Source: Tetraselmis striata (lineage: Eukaryota; Chlorophyta; Chlorodendrophyceae; Chlorodendrales; Chlorodendraceae). Taken from it: a stretch of 64,000 nucleotides of DNA. The position numbers and the translations under genes are program-made. The notes under the pieces are model-generated. The model was not told the origin of the DNA. It did not search any database and worked only from the letters and a program-made list of their open reading frames with translations. This document shows, one piece after another, positions 20,915-34,281 of the stretch. How positions within the stretch are numbered: the first letter of the stretch is position 1; each line of letters starts with the position of its first letter. The DNA is taken from positions 593,302 through 657,301 of the forward strand of contig VCJN01000285.1 in assembly GCA_006384855.1 (NCBI GenBank). The letters are read 5' to 3'.

Positions 20915-22948
20915 ATTTAAATACCAATATAAACTACTCGAGCAGGGCTATAATTTCCACAGTCAGGTCATCCGACGTCATTTACGCACTTTTTAGATTT
21001 TTTTAAAACAATATGTCGAAATCTGACGTCCGCGTCAGCGTGTGGTCAACACGTTGGCGTCAAACTTTACGCCAAGGGGATCTCAAACCCGATACGCGGT
21101 GGCGGGACAGGATGTTGTGTGTACTCGTGCACGGACCACTCATATCTGGCACGTGCCCCCCGTGAGCGATGCCCACGGCCGCCATGCCGGATCCCCCCTT
21201 TCACAACATTATTTCCACCAGCATCGACGCATGAACGTGCACTCCATTGCGCCGTCCCACTGGGCTCACACTGGCGCGCTACGAGCATGCGGCCATGCAC
21301 TACTATAGAAAAGCTTTGGCCTACGGCAAGGAGGCCGCGAGAACCCTCTCCCGCCTGCGCGTGTAACAACCACAACCGCATTTTGTCCATGATTTTGCTT
21401 ATAAACCATCGTCATCGACAAGTAGGGCTTGGTCCAGGTCGTGAATGACCTAATTTCAGTGCCCTACGTTTATAGTGGATAGTGATCATACCAAGGGTGA
21501 TGTGGTACAAGTACGGGGCCAGTGGTGTCCCATGCCTATTCATGCACATGAGTGGTGCATTTTTTTGTTTCCAAGAGCTAGCGCCATAAGCCATGCTTTT
21601 GTCCAAATGGAAGTGTTGACGGCAACGGCTACCGCGTGGCAATATGGGGCGTATCGCGCTATCGCGGCATCTCCCCCCCCCAGCCGTACGACCCTGAGTA
21701 ACACGCATGCACGAGCGCACGGTCTCAGTGTAGCTGCGCATGGGCATGTGGACCAAATTCGCAAACCCCATACTTATGTGGAGGGGTGTAGCACTGTGCG
21801 CTGTACTTATCTTCCGGTACTAAATGACATCGCGCGCGGCGGCCCCTAAAAATTTACCATTTCAGTGAGTCAGACAATCCACGTGGTCGTGAATTGGACC
21901 AAAAATGCTCGAATATTGCCCTTTTCTCTCAGGTACCATGTGCATTGGAAACATTGCATGACACAGCTTGCGTATCGGGCAGATAGGCGTAGATTTCAAA
22001 CCCTTGTCCGTTCTACATTCGTGTTGTAAGGAAAAGAGAAAATGTTGTGCGGACAGAAAGATATTGTACTATTGTGCAATGAAATAATTATAGCTATTTA
22101 AGACACGTTTCGTTCAAATGCGCCGTTTACAACGTTGATCACCTTTTCAATTTTCCAGATTTACTATCCTTATTCCCGCTTTGCATAGGGCAGTTTGCAT
22201 CGATTTCGGATCCTTGGGTATGAGCATAAAAAGTGCACCTACATGGCAATTATCACGTACGCGCTGCAATGGGGGCAGCACAGCCGCACATGGCCACGTT
22301 CACAGGCGTAGAACGATAAACACCGCTTCTGCAATGCATAATTATTTAATGTACTGGGTGTATAATGTACTGGATGGAGACCCATGACAGCGGTCAAGGC
22401 CGATGGATATACAGGTACACATGATTGCAATTAAATCTAAAGGCGATGGCATTGATGCCGGCGGAAGTGATCGCACACCAATGAGACCCCCCCCCCCCCC
22501 CCTGCCTCTCGCTGATCCCAGTCGAAATATCTCGGTTTCTGTGCAGAACTCAATATATTCATCTATTACAAGCTGAGGGGGCGCCCCCTTTCATCCGTCG
22601 GGGCAGCCGCGCCTCCTTGGGACCCCTTGCCGCTCTTCATTCGTCTCAGCAGCTGGGCGGGGAGGAGGCCAGGGCCGTGCCCGGCGCTGCCCGTTTCGGG
22701 GCGGTCTACTAAACAGGTACTTGGAGACAGAGGGACGCCGTTGCTGGACTGACTGCCTGGCCAGCATAGCTCGGCGGCGGCCTAGGGGCTGCATGCGGGC
22801 AGCCTGTACTTTCAAGAGAGGAAGGGCCGGTGGCGGTGGGGTTGTGGTGGGGGGGGGGGGGGGGGGGGTTAAATGGGCGTGCCTGGTCTTGATAAGGGCA
22901 CAGATACTAGGGGCTTGAGAGGTGGCCCAGTGCGGCCGCTCTGTACAC
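20915..22948. other. Intergenic; possible last exon of the REJ gene near 22700-22785
   Basis: No gene is recognised in 20915-22560. A C run lies at 22489-22502. At 22849-22868 a G run (C on the minus strand) follows a GTGAGT that overlaps the REJ stop. An AG at about 22786 is a possible acceptor, so the REJ gene may have a short extra C-terminal exon. Confidence 0.4.
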
Positions 22949-25900
22949 TCACTGACTGGGCTGGCTCCAGTCCGCCAGCTTCCGCGGAACGTCCGGGGAG
23001 TCCTCCGCCTCGCTGGCGCGGCGCTCCGGCGCCGGCTGCGCTGCCGCCAGCGGGTTGCTGCGCGCAAACGCGGGCTGCTGCTGGGCAATGGACGCGCGCA
23101 GCGACGCCGCCTGCGCCGTCCGGCGCCGCCGGAGCAGCGCCACGCCCACCAGCGCGCCGGCCATCAGGACCAGCACCGCGCAGAGCATCCCGATGAAGGC
23201 GTCCGAGGTGTACCACGGGCTGCCGGGCGCGAGGGCGTCCCCCTGCGGCGCCTCGAGGCCGTCCACGAGGATGGGGGCGCTACTGTCCGCCACCCACACG
23301 CACAGCTCGGTCGGCTGGCTGGAGTCCACCGTGGCGGAGGTCGCCTGCCGCGCGGCCGCGGACATGGTGTGCGAGTCGAGGTCCAAGCGCGCCCATGCCT
23401 GCGCCGACTCGGACCAGCACGCCAGGCCAGACGCGCGCGCCGGCAGCCGCATGGAGAGCGTCACGGCCGCGGGCTGCGTGCGCAGCGGCGCGCTGCAGTT
23501 GACGGCGGCGGTGAAGCCAAAGGGCGGGCCGGTGGCGCGCGGCGCATCCGCTGGCAGCGGCGCCTCCGACTTGTACAGCCACGCGGCCATGCATAGCTCG
23601 TCCGCGGCGCCGAGGCCGGACACGCGGGCGCGGTACTCCAGGCCATCGGAGGAGGAGAGCACCTGGCAGTGAGGGGCAACACAGCGGGGAGGGCCTCAGC
23701 TGCTAGACTCATCAGCAAGGAGGCAGCCAACACCAGGTGCGAATTGAGACCCTACCATATCCTACCAGATCCCATCATACCCTACAAAGTACCACTATTA
23801 ACCTACCGTAGTTCACTAGTTATAAGCAGGGAAGTTTAAATTTTGTGGAATAGTGTATACGAAAGTTGATATTCTACGCGTGAGTAAAAAGCCACAGTGA
23901 CTTCACTTGTGCAATGATTGAAACGAGGGCCCGCAATGTGTGGTTTCGGAGCACCCCACAGGAACTTTCTGTCTTTTGTGGGGTAGTGTACCGCGTGAGT
24001 GCATCACTATACGGCAGCGGACAGCAAATGTGCTCAAAGCATACACCGGACCACAGAGACGCGTGGCTGCCTTTGGCAATGAAGTAGACATAATCTAAGT
24101 AACGAAGCTAGACAGGGCGGTGGGATATGTTGTGATGTTTGGTACGACTCGAGCTGTTGCGGCCGCTGCTCCGGAATGAATGGTGCATGGGGTCACCTGC
24201 CGCCCAAGCCTGCGCAGCCCATCCCTATCCGAGTAAGCGCGCGCAAGCGAGCACCCACCTGAGCCACGCCGCCCCGGGTGCGAGACGTCACCGCCTCGAT
24301 CACGTCGCCGTCCGACTGCAGCTGCAGCGCGCCCGGCACGTTGTCTTGCGACAGCGCGACCGCAAAGCGCGCGGTCATGTCGACCATGCGGGCCTTGAGC
24401 GCCGGCGCGGTTGCGCTGCACGCGTCGTCCGCAGCGCGCCACAGGTTGTCCACAGCAACCTGGGAGGGAGGGGGTGGCAGGAACGGCAGCAAATGTTGAG
24501 TCGAATCACTCTATGATTCATAGAAACATAAAAACACAGAACACACATAGAAACTGTCTTACGCCTGTCATCCGATTTCTATGTTTGCTTTTGCTTATAT
24601 CATCCCGCCGGCGAGTGCCCATGATGGTAAACATGAAGTGGCCGCATTCTCCCAACAGTGCAAAAGCGGACGTCAACATTGGGAAGGTGGACATGGGGGT
24701 GGGGCGGGATCAGGCATGAGGTGGCGATTGCTTTGTGCCATCAATGGGGTGGATGAGGTTCGCGCGGTTATGTTATAATGAGCCATTATCGACGCATGGC
24801 GGCCATCAATGCATGAGTAATATAATGTAACCACGCTTTGGGTTCGCAATATATTGCTTTACTTTTATTGCGGTTTTTTGAAACCCTCCCAAAGAAGAAA
24901 AACCGCACTCATCCGGAAATTTATCCGAATGCGCCTCAAATATAAAACAAGACCTCCACCTGTGTGATGCAAAACGCATTTAATGTGACCTGCGAACCCA
25001 ATGAAATGGTATGCGTATTGCAGTCACCTTGGCGGTTGGTAGGGAGGGTGCGGGCGCACCTGGTAGCACGGCCTCGAGTTCCGGAGCGCCACCTTGGGCT
25101 GCGTGAGCACGCCCTGCAGCAGCACGTTGTCCAGCACGCCCATCAGGCCGTCCTGCGCGTGCCGTGTGAGCTCGCCAGGGCTGCACGTCAGCGGCGCCGC
25201 GCTGCAGGCCAGAAGCTCCACGTAGCCGCTGCTCAGCGCGCGCCCTGCGTCCAGGCTCGCGAGGTCCGCCACCATCTTAGCCTGCACAGATAGGACAAGC
25301 CGTCAGATCTGCCCCTCATCAGCCTGACAGCACCGTGGGGCGATCTTTGAAGCAGGCCGCCAACCCACCTTGGTGATCGCCTCGACATCAGGCCTCGCTC
25401 CGCATGCCGCGGTGTCTGGCACCTGCTTGCTCTGGGAGGCGGACCAAAGAGCAAAGTGTCAGTGACCGGAGCAAAGAAAGCCATGCTGCCGACGACTCAT
25501 TATCAGCTCGTCGATGCGACACGGAATATAGAAACTCGTCGACACAACACGACTCGATGAGCCTGCCATCGCCAAGTTGAGCTCGATTTGGCCTGCCGAC
25601 TTGATAAGAGGCACTCGATATTGGAACACACCCATATTTCCATTATGGGCAAAGCAGATAGGCGGCACGGTTGTATTTCGATGGCGACGGGGGCTCACCT
25701 GGCCGCAGCTGCGCGACGCCCAGATGTGGATAAATTGGCTGAGCAGCTCTAGATTCTGTTCCGCGAAGATACGGTCGTACAGCTGGCGTTGGCGCGCGCT
25801 GAGCGCAGGCAGCACGCTGTCTTCAGCGAGCGCGGTCACGCCCGACTCCTCGTTGATGAGCACGGAGACGGGATGCTGGTAAGTGGTGGCGACACCGCCC

Positions 25901-28900
25901 GGCCCCGTCACGTCGACCTCGATATTGACGACGCCCGCGGGGAGAAAGGCCCGCGCGGTGCTGGAGGACTGAACGTTGGTAAAGGGCACGCGCGGTGCGG
26001 CGCCGATGGTGTAGAAAAACTGGTAACGCAGCTGCGGCTCGACGTGGTTGCCGACCGCCTCCTGCCCGGGGTAGCTCCACCCGCTGGCGGTGAACTCAAA
26101 CATGCTGGTGAGCTCTTCGAAGCCGCCGACGACAATGTCGCCCGCGCTGTCTCCGTTGGAGTCGACAAGCGAGATGCCGGCCTCCGCCATCTCGAGGGGC
26201 TTGCTGGGGTCTAGCAGCGCCCAGGAGCCGGCGTGCTTGGCGCCGATGTCGAGGGAGCCGCCGCTGGGCAGCGGTCGGACGAACAGCGGCAGACGCGCGA
26301 CGCCGGAAGCCGAGCCGTCCGAGGAGCGAGCCACGCACGTGAGCTCCGCCTCCTGCCCGGGCGTGAGGACGCCGGGGGGCACAACCAGTCGGCGCTGCCC
26401 GGCGGATGAGAGGCCGCCGATCGAGAGCGCGGCTTCGGCGAGGTTGAGGTGTCCGCGAGGAAGGTCGCCGGCGGTGAGCGACCACATGTACGATGTCGAT
26501 GCCGAGGAGAGGGAGCCGCTGAGCTTTTCGTCCTCGTAGTCGACGCCGCAGTCGAGGACCAGGCTCTCGTGGGCGTTCACCGAGCTGCCGGCCGGCGCGC
26601 CGGCGATGCTCACCGGTAGCACCGGCGTGTCGACCGCCTCGATGACGACGCTCGCCAGGCGCACGCGACCGTGCTGCAGCTCCCCGGCACCGTTGAACAG
26701 CGGCCCGCGCGAAATGAGCGCCTGGAACAGGTAGCGGTTCCCGGCGGCGAGGCCGCCTGCCAGCACCGTGGCGGCGGGGCCGCGCTGGGCGGCCAAACCC
26801 GCGCGCAGGGACTCGTCGCACGCCTCGCCCTCCTGGCCAGGGTCGCAGCCAAGGCCATCGGCGTCTGCGCCTCCCCAGCAGCGCCTCAAGCAGCTCCACT
26901 GGTAGGTCCAATCCTCGCCGGCTAGCTGCGGCGCCAGCTCCTCCAGCGGGTCGGCCACGGAGGCGGTCAGGTACAGGTTGGAACGGGCGCTGACGCCGCG
27001 GTCGGGGCCGAGAGCCCCCTCCACTTCGATAGGGGGGACCGCGACGTTGACAACCTTCGACACGGACGCGGACGCGGTGGGTGACGAGGAGGACTTGGCC
27101 ACCAGCGTCCAGGTGTAGCTGCGTCCCGGCTCCATCAGGCCGGGCGGCACCATGAGCTTGGGGTTCGTCAGCATCTGCACGAAACGGACAGGGTACGTGC
27201 CAAACGCAACTTTATGACTAAGCTGACGACATGCAAGGGGTGGGTGGCTACGTAAGGAACACACAAAACAGCCACGCGCAAATTCCTACTATGTGAAGAT
27301 TTTCTACAATCTACGGGCTACCAGTCATCTTGAACAGTGTCGCAAATAAAATCTGCGCAGCGCGACCAACTCCGACGTCGAGTATTATCTATAGATCCAT
27401 CTGTCCACGAATTTTTAGTTCTTGCTTTAACTGGGGCTTTTGATCTACATGTACAGGTAAATAAAGATTTCATGCTCTGCAGAGCACACACAGCAATAAT
27501 AACATTGCAGGACTGATCTTAAAATGATGGTTTTCGCAGCTAGACAGCGTAGATTTTGCATCAAAATGTACGGGGTCGGCTGGGACCGAAAGGTCCAACA
27601 ATTAAGGTCCTCTCGTTCGATACGGAGTAGAGCAGCAGAAGTATCAGCAACTGCCTGTCTAGCGGCGACGAGAGGGGGAGATTCAGCTACCCCGTCTGCA
27701 GGTAGAGTGTCGCCACCTAGGACAGTGAGATGATTTTCGCGCGAAACGAGTTGCTCACGAAGAGCTCTGCGAGACTCAAGTAACTCGTTCCAAACGAGTT
27801 CAAACTTGTCTACTGCTAAAACAGAGACGAGAAAGCAAGGCGACACCACCACAAGCGAGACAAGGGGCCACGCCCAAGACGGACTCGCGGAGCGAGCCAT
27901 GGTGAGTGCCGGGATCAAACACACTACAGAACGCAGAAGAAATTTGAATTTTTGTAGTCGAAGATAAACGAAAATGTACCAGTCGTAGAAGACAATATAG
28001 TCGGGTGCCTTCCAACAACTATGTCGCTGTATAGCTGGTATTGTTGGAATAGCTGGTATAGCTGGTATTAAGGTCCAACAACTAACAGCGGACGGAGCTA
28101 GGTCGTTCCTCCCAAGGAAACCCTACAGTTTTTCCAGGAGGTCTTTCAGGGGGTCTTGAATGTGAGCGATACTGATTACTGTCGGGCGGCGCACCTGCTG
28201 CATAGAGGTGTGGAAGTAGATGGCCGGTACGACCGACCACTCGTACGACACCTCGCCAGCCTCCGCATTCGATCCCGACACGCAGTCGGCAGCCGGATTC
28301 GAGGCGGCCGCCTCCAGGAGCAGGGCGTCCGAGGCGTCGATGGTCTCCGTGGGTGGGCCGAACATCGTGACGGCGGGGCGGCCGGGCTCGGCGTCGGCCG
28401 TGACGGTGAGGGTGGCGGTGTCGCGCGAGCCCCATATGGAGGCGGCGCGCACGGAGAAGACGTAAGTGTGGCCCGCGGGCAGCGCGCCGGCCGGCAGGTC
28501 CACCGTCGGGCCGCTGTGGCTCGCAAGTAGGTTCTTCACATCGGCGATGCGCTGCTCTGCGCCTTCTGGCGCGGTGACCATCCAGACGTAGCGCACGCCG
28601 CCGAGGACGCCGCCGCGCGTGCCGAGCGCACTCAGATGCAGCGGGTCGCAGGGTCCCAGCACACTGGGACCTGTCAGAACCGCTGTGATTGGCTCCGGCT
28701 TGCTAGGGCCGCGCACCTGCAAGCGAACAGCACAATGTGCCATGTGTCGTCGGGGGTGTCGATTTAGATATCGGCGCTAAAAATTCACATTCACTGTCAT
28801 GATTAATTTATACAGGGCAGCACTTCCGACGGCCCGGGCGCCGCACCCTGATGTTGCCAACGGAGAAGTCGCCATTCTCGATGGCGCTACGCAGAGTGAA

Positions 28901-31900
28901 CGGGCGCAGCGTGACGCTATCGCCCGGGCGTAGCGTCGCATCGGGGCTGAGGTACGCCAGCAGCGTGCGCGCATCCCGCCAGACGCACTGTGCCCCGACG
29001 CCGAGGGCGCGCACCGTGGTATCGTCGAGCACCTGGGAGCAGTCGGCGCGGCCCATCTGCGCAAGAGGCGATAGGGTTAGCACGGCGCTGTATTTCCCTC
29101 ATCGCTTGTGCGATAATTGGTCTGTCGGATAATAAATCTATATCACCGTAGGTGTTCTCAGCTAAATAACGGAATGGAATTGATATTCGACAGCAGTAAC
29201 CCATCGGCCGGTACTGCGAGGTAGCGCACCATGCCGGCCTTGTTGGTGTCTCTATCGAAGGCCACCTTCATCGCCACCAGTGAGTCTTCGAACGCAGCAG
29301 AGAGCGGCTGCGGCGGGTTTGCCGGCGACACCTGCGCCATGAGCGTGCTCGCAGTCTCGTGGTTGACCTTGACGTCGATGCTGTAGGTGCCGGGCAGGTT
29401 GGGGACATAGCGAATGGTGTACACCACCGTCATGTCGTCCTCCACACGCTCAAACTTCACCTCCACCGGCAAGGGGTTGTGTCCGTTGGCGTAGCCGCTC
29501 GCTGGGTGGAAATCAAGGCCGACCTGCACATCGTCGACAATTAGCTCGCAGCCTGTGACATACTGTCTACATGATGCCAGCACACTGAGGGCGTGCGGGA
29601 ATAAGAACCCCTCGATTTGCCAATGGGAGGCTCTGTCAAGGCAGCCAACGCCTAACCACATGTGGTAACGGCGCGTGTGCGATGCCGAGAGGGGGGGCGG
29701 CGCACCTCAAGCTGGTCTCGGACAAGCTCCGGGCCGCGCACCTCCGCCACGACCGGCCGATCGACAGCGGAGCCGTAATAGTGGCCTCCCTCGATCAGCG
29801 TGCGCCTTGCAGAGGGCTGCCCCTGCACGACATTGATGTCGTACGGGCTGCCGTCGAAGCCGGGGCATCCGACGATGTCATTGCCAGCAAACAAGATCTG
29901 CATGGTGAACTGGCCGGTCCTAGTTGGAAAGTAATGCAGGCGGTAGCGACCCGGCTGCCCGTTGAGCGACTCGAGGTAGATGCTGTTGGCCTGGACGCCG
30001 GTGCTGTTGGTGGCGGTCACGCTCAGGTTGCCGTATATGACGGCATCATTGTACACCTCGTAGCCCGCGCTGTCGCGTGCACGGATCTCGATGAACGAGT
30101 CGAGACCGGCCACAGCGGTCTGAGACGGATATCGTGCAGCATCACACAGGTTATCGTCAGCACCATCGCGACACGCTTTCTCGTTCCGACAAGCGCGAGA
30201 AAAGAGGGGTATGATAAGGTGCGTGCTCTCATCAGGCGTGAGGGTCTTTGGGCACTATGATAAGGTGCGTCGCTCACCGAGGTGCCGACGCCGCTTCCGC
30301 ACACAGTGCTGCTGGTCACTGAGGCGCCGTTAATGACGGTCACAAAGGGGCTCCCCCTGGCGTCCTGGCCCCGAATGGCGACGGACATGGAGAGGTAGCC
30401 GGGGCGCGGGACGTTGTAGGTGACTTCGTACTTCTTTGTGGCGTTGTTGTAGGTGACGCTGACGGGAATGTCTTGCTCCTGCGACCATGCAAATATTCAC
30501 TGGTCAGAGAAAGCGTAACGGTAGTAGCGGCGGGATGAAAAATCGCGTCAATGGTCAAGTGCCTGCAACTCCGACTCAAGTTGCAAGTGTGCTGGTTCCG
30601 GCAGCACACAGCCACTTGAAATAGCAAGTAATGATAATGCTCTACGGGCATACTCATGATGGAGCTCAAGTTGTACCCACTTCCTCCACACTTACGCCCA
30701 TTCCAGACATTATGGTGGGGCACATCCCAATGACCACCTCCTCTCCCCGTTCTGCGGCTTTTCAGAGTGTGTACACATACCTGATCGACGCCATAGTTGA
30801 CAGCAGCCTCAACGCCGCCGTTCCTCAGCTGCGGCAGGAAGACGCCCTTGTCGTCGACAGGGCTTCCATCTGCGTCCCTCGGCTGCAACGCAACGGGCGC
30901 CGCGACAAGGAGAAGGGTCACATCGCGCCATGTCATGCCATGCCATCACACAGTCAGCCCAGATGGAGGTCTTGTTGGCGATTCTACACGATTATTTCAC
31001 AAAAAGAAAGTATGGATAGGAATCATTTGGGCACGGGTTGTCATTGGCCCCCGGGGGGGGGGGGGGGGGGGGGGGGGGGCGCACAGTGATGATTGCCTTG
31101 TAAACCTGGTTGATCTCAATGGGCTGGCCGTTTGTGCCCGGCCCGGTGACTGTGTACTGCTCAAAGTCTGCGGTGGGGCGGAGAAGGAGAGGATGCTTAG
31201 AGGACTGCCGCAGAGGGCGGCACAGGGGTGATGGACCGGCGACGCGAGGGGTTCAAGCTGTGGACCTCAAGCCGGGGCTGTTGCGAGGCTCACCGATGCG
31301 GGACGAGTTGTCGACAACGGGCACCGCAAAGGGCGAGTCCTGAATTGGCTGCATGTTCCAGAAGATGCCGATGGTGACTGGCTGGATGGCGATGGGGGTG
31401 AAGTTGAAGTCCACGCAGCCGGGGCGGTCCGGCACCGGTATGGTGCGCGTCACGTTCCTCACGGTCTGCACCGGCTGCAGGAAGACGGTGAGGTTGAGCG
31501 TAGGCGAGACCAGCAGGCTGTTGTCGTACACCGGCGTGCCCTCCTCATCCTCCGCGCATATCACCACTTCGTTGGGCTCGTTCAGGAAGGCCACCTGAGA
31601 ACATCAAGTCACACTCACAGGTCATGCGCGCTCCTGGCTTCTTCACGCATGCGCTTTCTGGTCCATCCACATACCCAAAGAAATGACCCCGGCTCTACAT
31701 TACACCGTAACCAGGCTTTGGGTTTGCGGTGTATTATCGTTTTTTTACCCCGTCCCTCCTCCCGCGAAGACAGATAAAGTGTATTATCATAAATCATATC
31801 AGAATATACCACGACTAATACAAGGGTACTTTGGGTCATTGCTGCAAACCAATTCAATGTTGCTGCAACCCCGCAAACCCAATTGAATGCTACGGGCATA

Positions 31901-33911
31901 TCGTGACATGACAGTTTAAACGGTACATCAACAACTGAACTGTGCGGCTGTGGACAGCACATCGGCAGTCCTTTGCGTGCGCACAGTAACAAATAAATGG
32001 GCTACCGAATCATCCATCAGCTATGTTTACCCCAAGACTAATGCCGATGAAAGCAGGTAATTTTGCCTATCCTAATATTGAAATGGCAGTTCAGCGCATA
32101 CACAGGGTGTTACTCACGGCGTACTCTGCATACGGGTGGGGGTGAAGAGAGCCGCAAAAATGAAGGTCGGGCAGGCAGGTGGGGCATCATCACCTCCAGG
32201 CCGGGGCCACTAGCTGTGATGGTATTGGTGGTGATGTTGGCGCCATTGACGGGGCACGATCCCGTGATGTCGTTAGTCCAGCCGTCGATGTTGATGTTCA
32301 GGATGCCCGCGCTGCCATGGCGGGCACACGCATGCCACATGTCAGCCTTCCTCCGCGTCATCACCCCATATATTTAAGCACTGACCCGCGGCGAAGGTTT
32401 GTGCGCATGCAACACTCACCTGGGTGCGCGGAAGCTGAAGTATCTGCCGTCGACGTTGCACTGCTGAGAAGCGGCAATGTTCGCGGGCACAGGGGCGCCA
32501 GCCTGCACCAGCCGCGCGTGGTGTCAGCTCATGGCGCACTCTGGCTGCTTAGAACAACCGGAAAATCAGGAATAATCGCAACACCATCAGCGAGCGATGG
32601 AGATTCGCCAAGGACAACAGCTGAGGACGCAAGGCCAAGGAGCGGGTGTACCTCATAAGAGGTGAGAGTGAGAACCGCTGGATACAGGGGCATCGCGGCG
32701 CAGTTGTTGATGCCAGGGAAATTGGTCTCCAGCAGCGCAAGCGTGTACCACTGCTGGCGGTCAATTGCCTTGCCGTCGATGCAGATGCTGGTACCTTCGA
32801 TGGCGGTGGACGGGCCTGTGGGTGGCGTGGGTGCTGGGGTTGGACTGCCAGGTGGCGCTGGCGTGGGAGCTGGCGTGGGAGCGGTGGTGGGAGCAGGCGT
32901 GGGCGACACGGGGCTGTCGGGGCTGCTGCCCCCGCCGTCGGTGCTACCGTCGCCGTCGCCCGGGCTGCAGCTAGATACGCTGTCGTCGCAGCCGCCGCCG
33001 GCAGTGTCGTCGTCGTCATCAGTCGAGGCAGTGGAACCACCATCATCAGGCGGGCAGGCCGGGTTGATTGGGGCTGGACCAGAACAGAAGGGCAGGTTGT
33101 GTGGGTTATCGACCGGCGACGCGGGAGCGGTGCCCATCGCCACCTGGCTGCACAGAGGCGGCGGGACCTCGACCTCGCCGCTGTCGCCGGCGTCCTCGCT
33201 CGAGCTACCGCCCACACGTGAGGCGGCGGGCTGCTGCGCTGCCAAAAATCCGGATCCGGCTGGCAGGAAATCGTTGTAGCAGACGACGCCGTCGAAGATG
33301 ATCAGCGTGTACGCGGGCGGCGGCGGGCTGTCGACAGCATCCGAGGAAGCAGCCACAGCACTGGTGCCCGCCGCCGCGGGCGCGGGCGGCTGCATTGCCC
33401 AGTACGGCGGGGGTGGGCTGGGGCAGGGCGGCATCGGCCTCGGGATGCAATTATCGTCAGGTACCCAGTTAGGGGTATACGGCGTGCGCGGTGATCTGGG
33501 CGACTTCTCCTCGGAGCTGCTGGACTTCTTGCGCGCCGCGATGGTTATGTCGGTGAAGTCAGCGCCTGGCTGCTCGGTGACTTGCAGCAGGCGCCGCCTG
33601 CCTGACTCCGTCTGGGTTAGCCTGATTAGAAGACAACACATGCAAGCGGTTAGTCGGTACTTGAAAGGGGGAGGGGGGTTTTCGGGAACAACGCCGCCGT
33701 TCATCGGCGCGACGGTCTCTCGGACGGGCAAGCATCGACCTCGGGCCCCAGGTCGCCTATGGCGTTCAACACTCGCTACTAGAACCCAAAGCCTACGCTA
33801 GTGTGATGTGAGGATAGACCATTCCCAACATAATACAATAGGATAGCTTACACCCAGGCTGAAGTACGGTACGTCGAGCCACGGCCTGGCTGCGAGAAGA
33901 TTGAAACTATG

Positions 33912-33946
<35 letters not shown>

Positions 33947-34281
33947 TTCCCGCCCGCGCGCCTTCAACACCGCATCCACTGTGCCAGTTTAAGACTGTCA
34001 ATACAAATCGCCTCGAGCGGGAGCCCATACAGGGCACGTTCTTGTTATCCCATGCTTAAGCCGCAGCCTCCGTCCCAAAACAGAGCGGTGTGCTGTGCAT
34101 TGAGCTACGTCAACAACAGGGCGCACCTCTGCATGGCCGACACCTCTGACAACCGCGTCGTCTCCGCGCGCCAGAGGTCCGAGTCGCCCTCCTTGGTGCT
34201 AAAAATCCCGGCACCCACGGCTGGCTGCGTCATCGCGAGAAGGGCAAGGCCCATCATGAGGCCCGCGCCTGCGGCAGCCAT
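22949..34281 (-). CDS. Large single-pass surface protein with filamin-like repeats and REJ domain
   Basis: Seventeen exons (-): 34127-34281, 32652-33621, 32420-32502, 32194-32311, 31294-31594, 31085-31167, 30781-30882, 30278-30478, 29706-30119, 29230-29562, 28847-29056, 28195-28716, 25699-27174, 25369-25431, 25060-25281, 24259-24459, 22949-23662. All are GT-AG and in frame, 2055 residues. A signal peptide (MAAAGAGLMMGLALLA) opens it; an upstream in-frame ATG at 34329 is possible. A Ser/Pro/Asp linker with a TPAPTPAP run follows (52-375). Filamin-type Ig repeats come next (about 440-920; e.g. PGRYRLHYFPTRTGQFTMQI and PNLPGTYSIDVKV). The REJ region is about 920-1660 (GEDWTYQWSC, SYMWSLTAGDLP). 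One membrane helix (about 1969-1995, FIGMLCAVLVLMAGALVGVA) precedes a short basic tail. REJ occurs in polycystin-1 and sperm receptors, but no PLAT domain or channel is seen. A role in adhesion or gamete recognition is inference. Confidence 0.85.
24826..24960. repeat. Intronic repeat, copy in REJ intron
   Basis: Starts GTAACCACGCTTTGGGTTCG, related to the copies at 8963, 12003 and 31700. Confidence 0.5.
27445..27900 (-). CDS. Unidentified ORF inside a REJ intron (hydrophobic N-terminus, coiled coil)
   Basis: The ATG at 27900 starts MARSASPSWAWPLVSLVVVS, a signal-anchor-like segment. A charged helix (ELVWNELLESRRALREQLVS) follows, then a second Ala-rich helix; about 151 codons in all. It lies on the same strand as the REJ gene, in the 1-kb intron 27175-28194. 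It does not splice in frame with its neighbours. The direct repeat AAGGTCCAACAA at 27589 and 28070 brackets most of the region. It may be a retained coding fragment of an inserted element, or chance. I do not recognise the family. Confidence 0.35.
   Translation of the reverse strand: MARSASPSWAWPLVSLVVVSPCFLVSVLAVDKFELVWNELLESRRALREQLVSRENHLTVLGGDTLPADGVAESPPLVAARQAVADTSAALLRIEREDLNCWTFRSQPTPYILMQNLRCLAAKTIILRSVLQCYYCCVCSAEHEIFIYLYM
31695..31890. repeat. Intronic repeat, copy in REJ intron
   Basis: Begins CGTAACCAGGCTTTGGGTTT and contains ATCAGAATATACCAC, also nearly present at 12090-12110 in ORC1 intron 10. Confidence 0.5.

Noticed and set aside
25823-26911. Arg-rich minus-strand frames alongside the large REJ exon
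   Set aside because: Shadow frames of the 492-codon REJ exon with typical GC-rich artefact composition.
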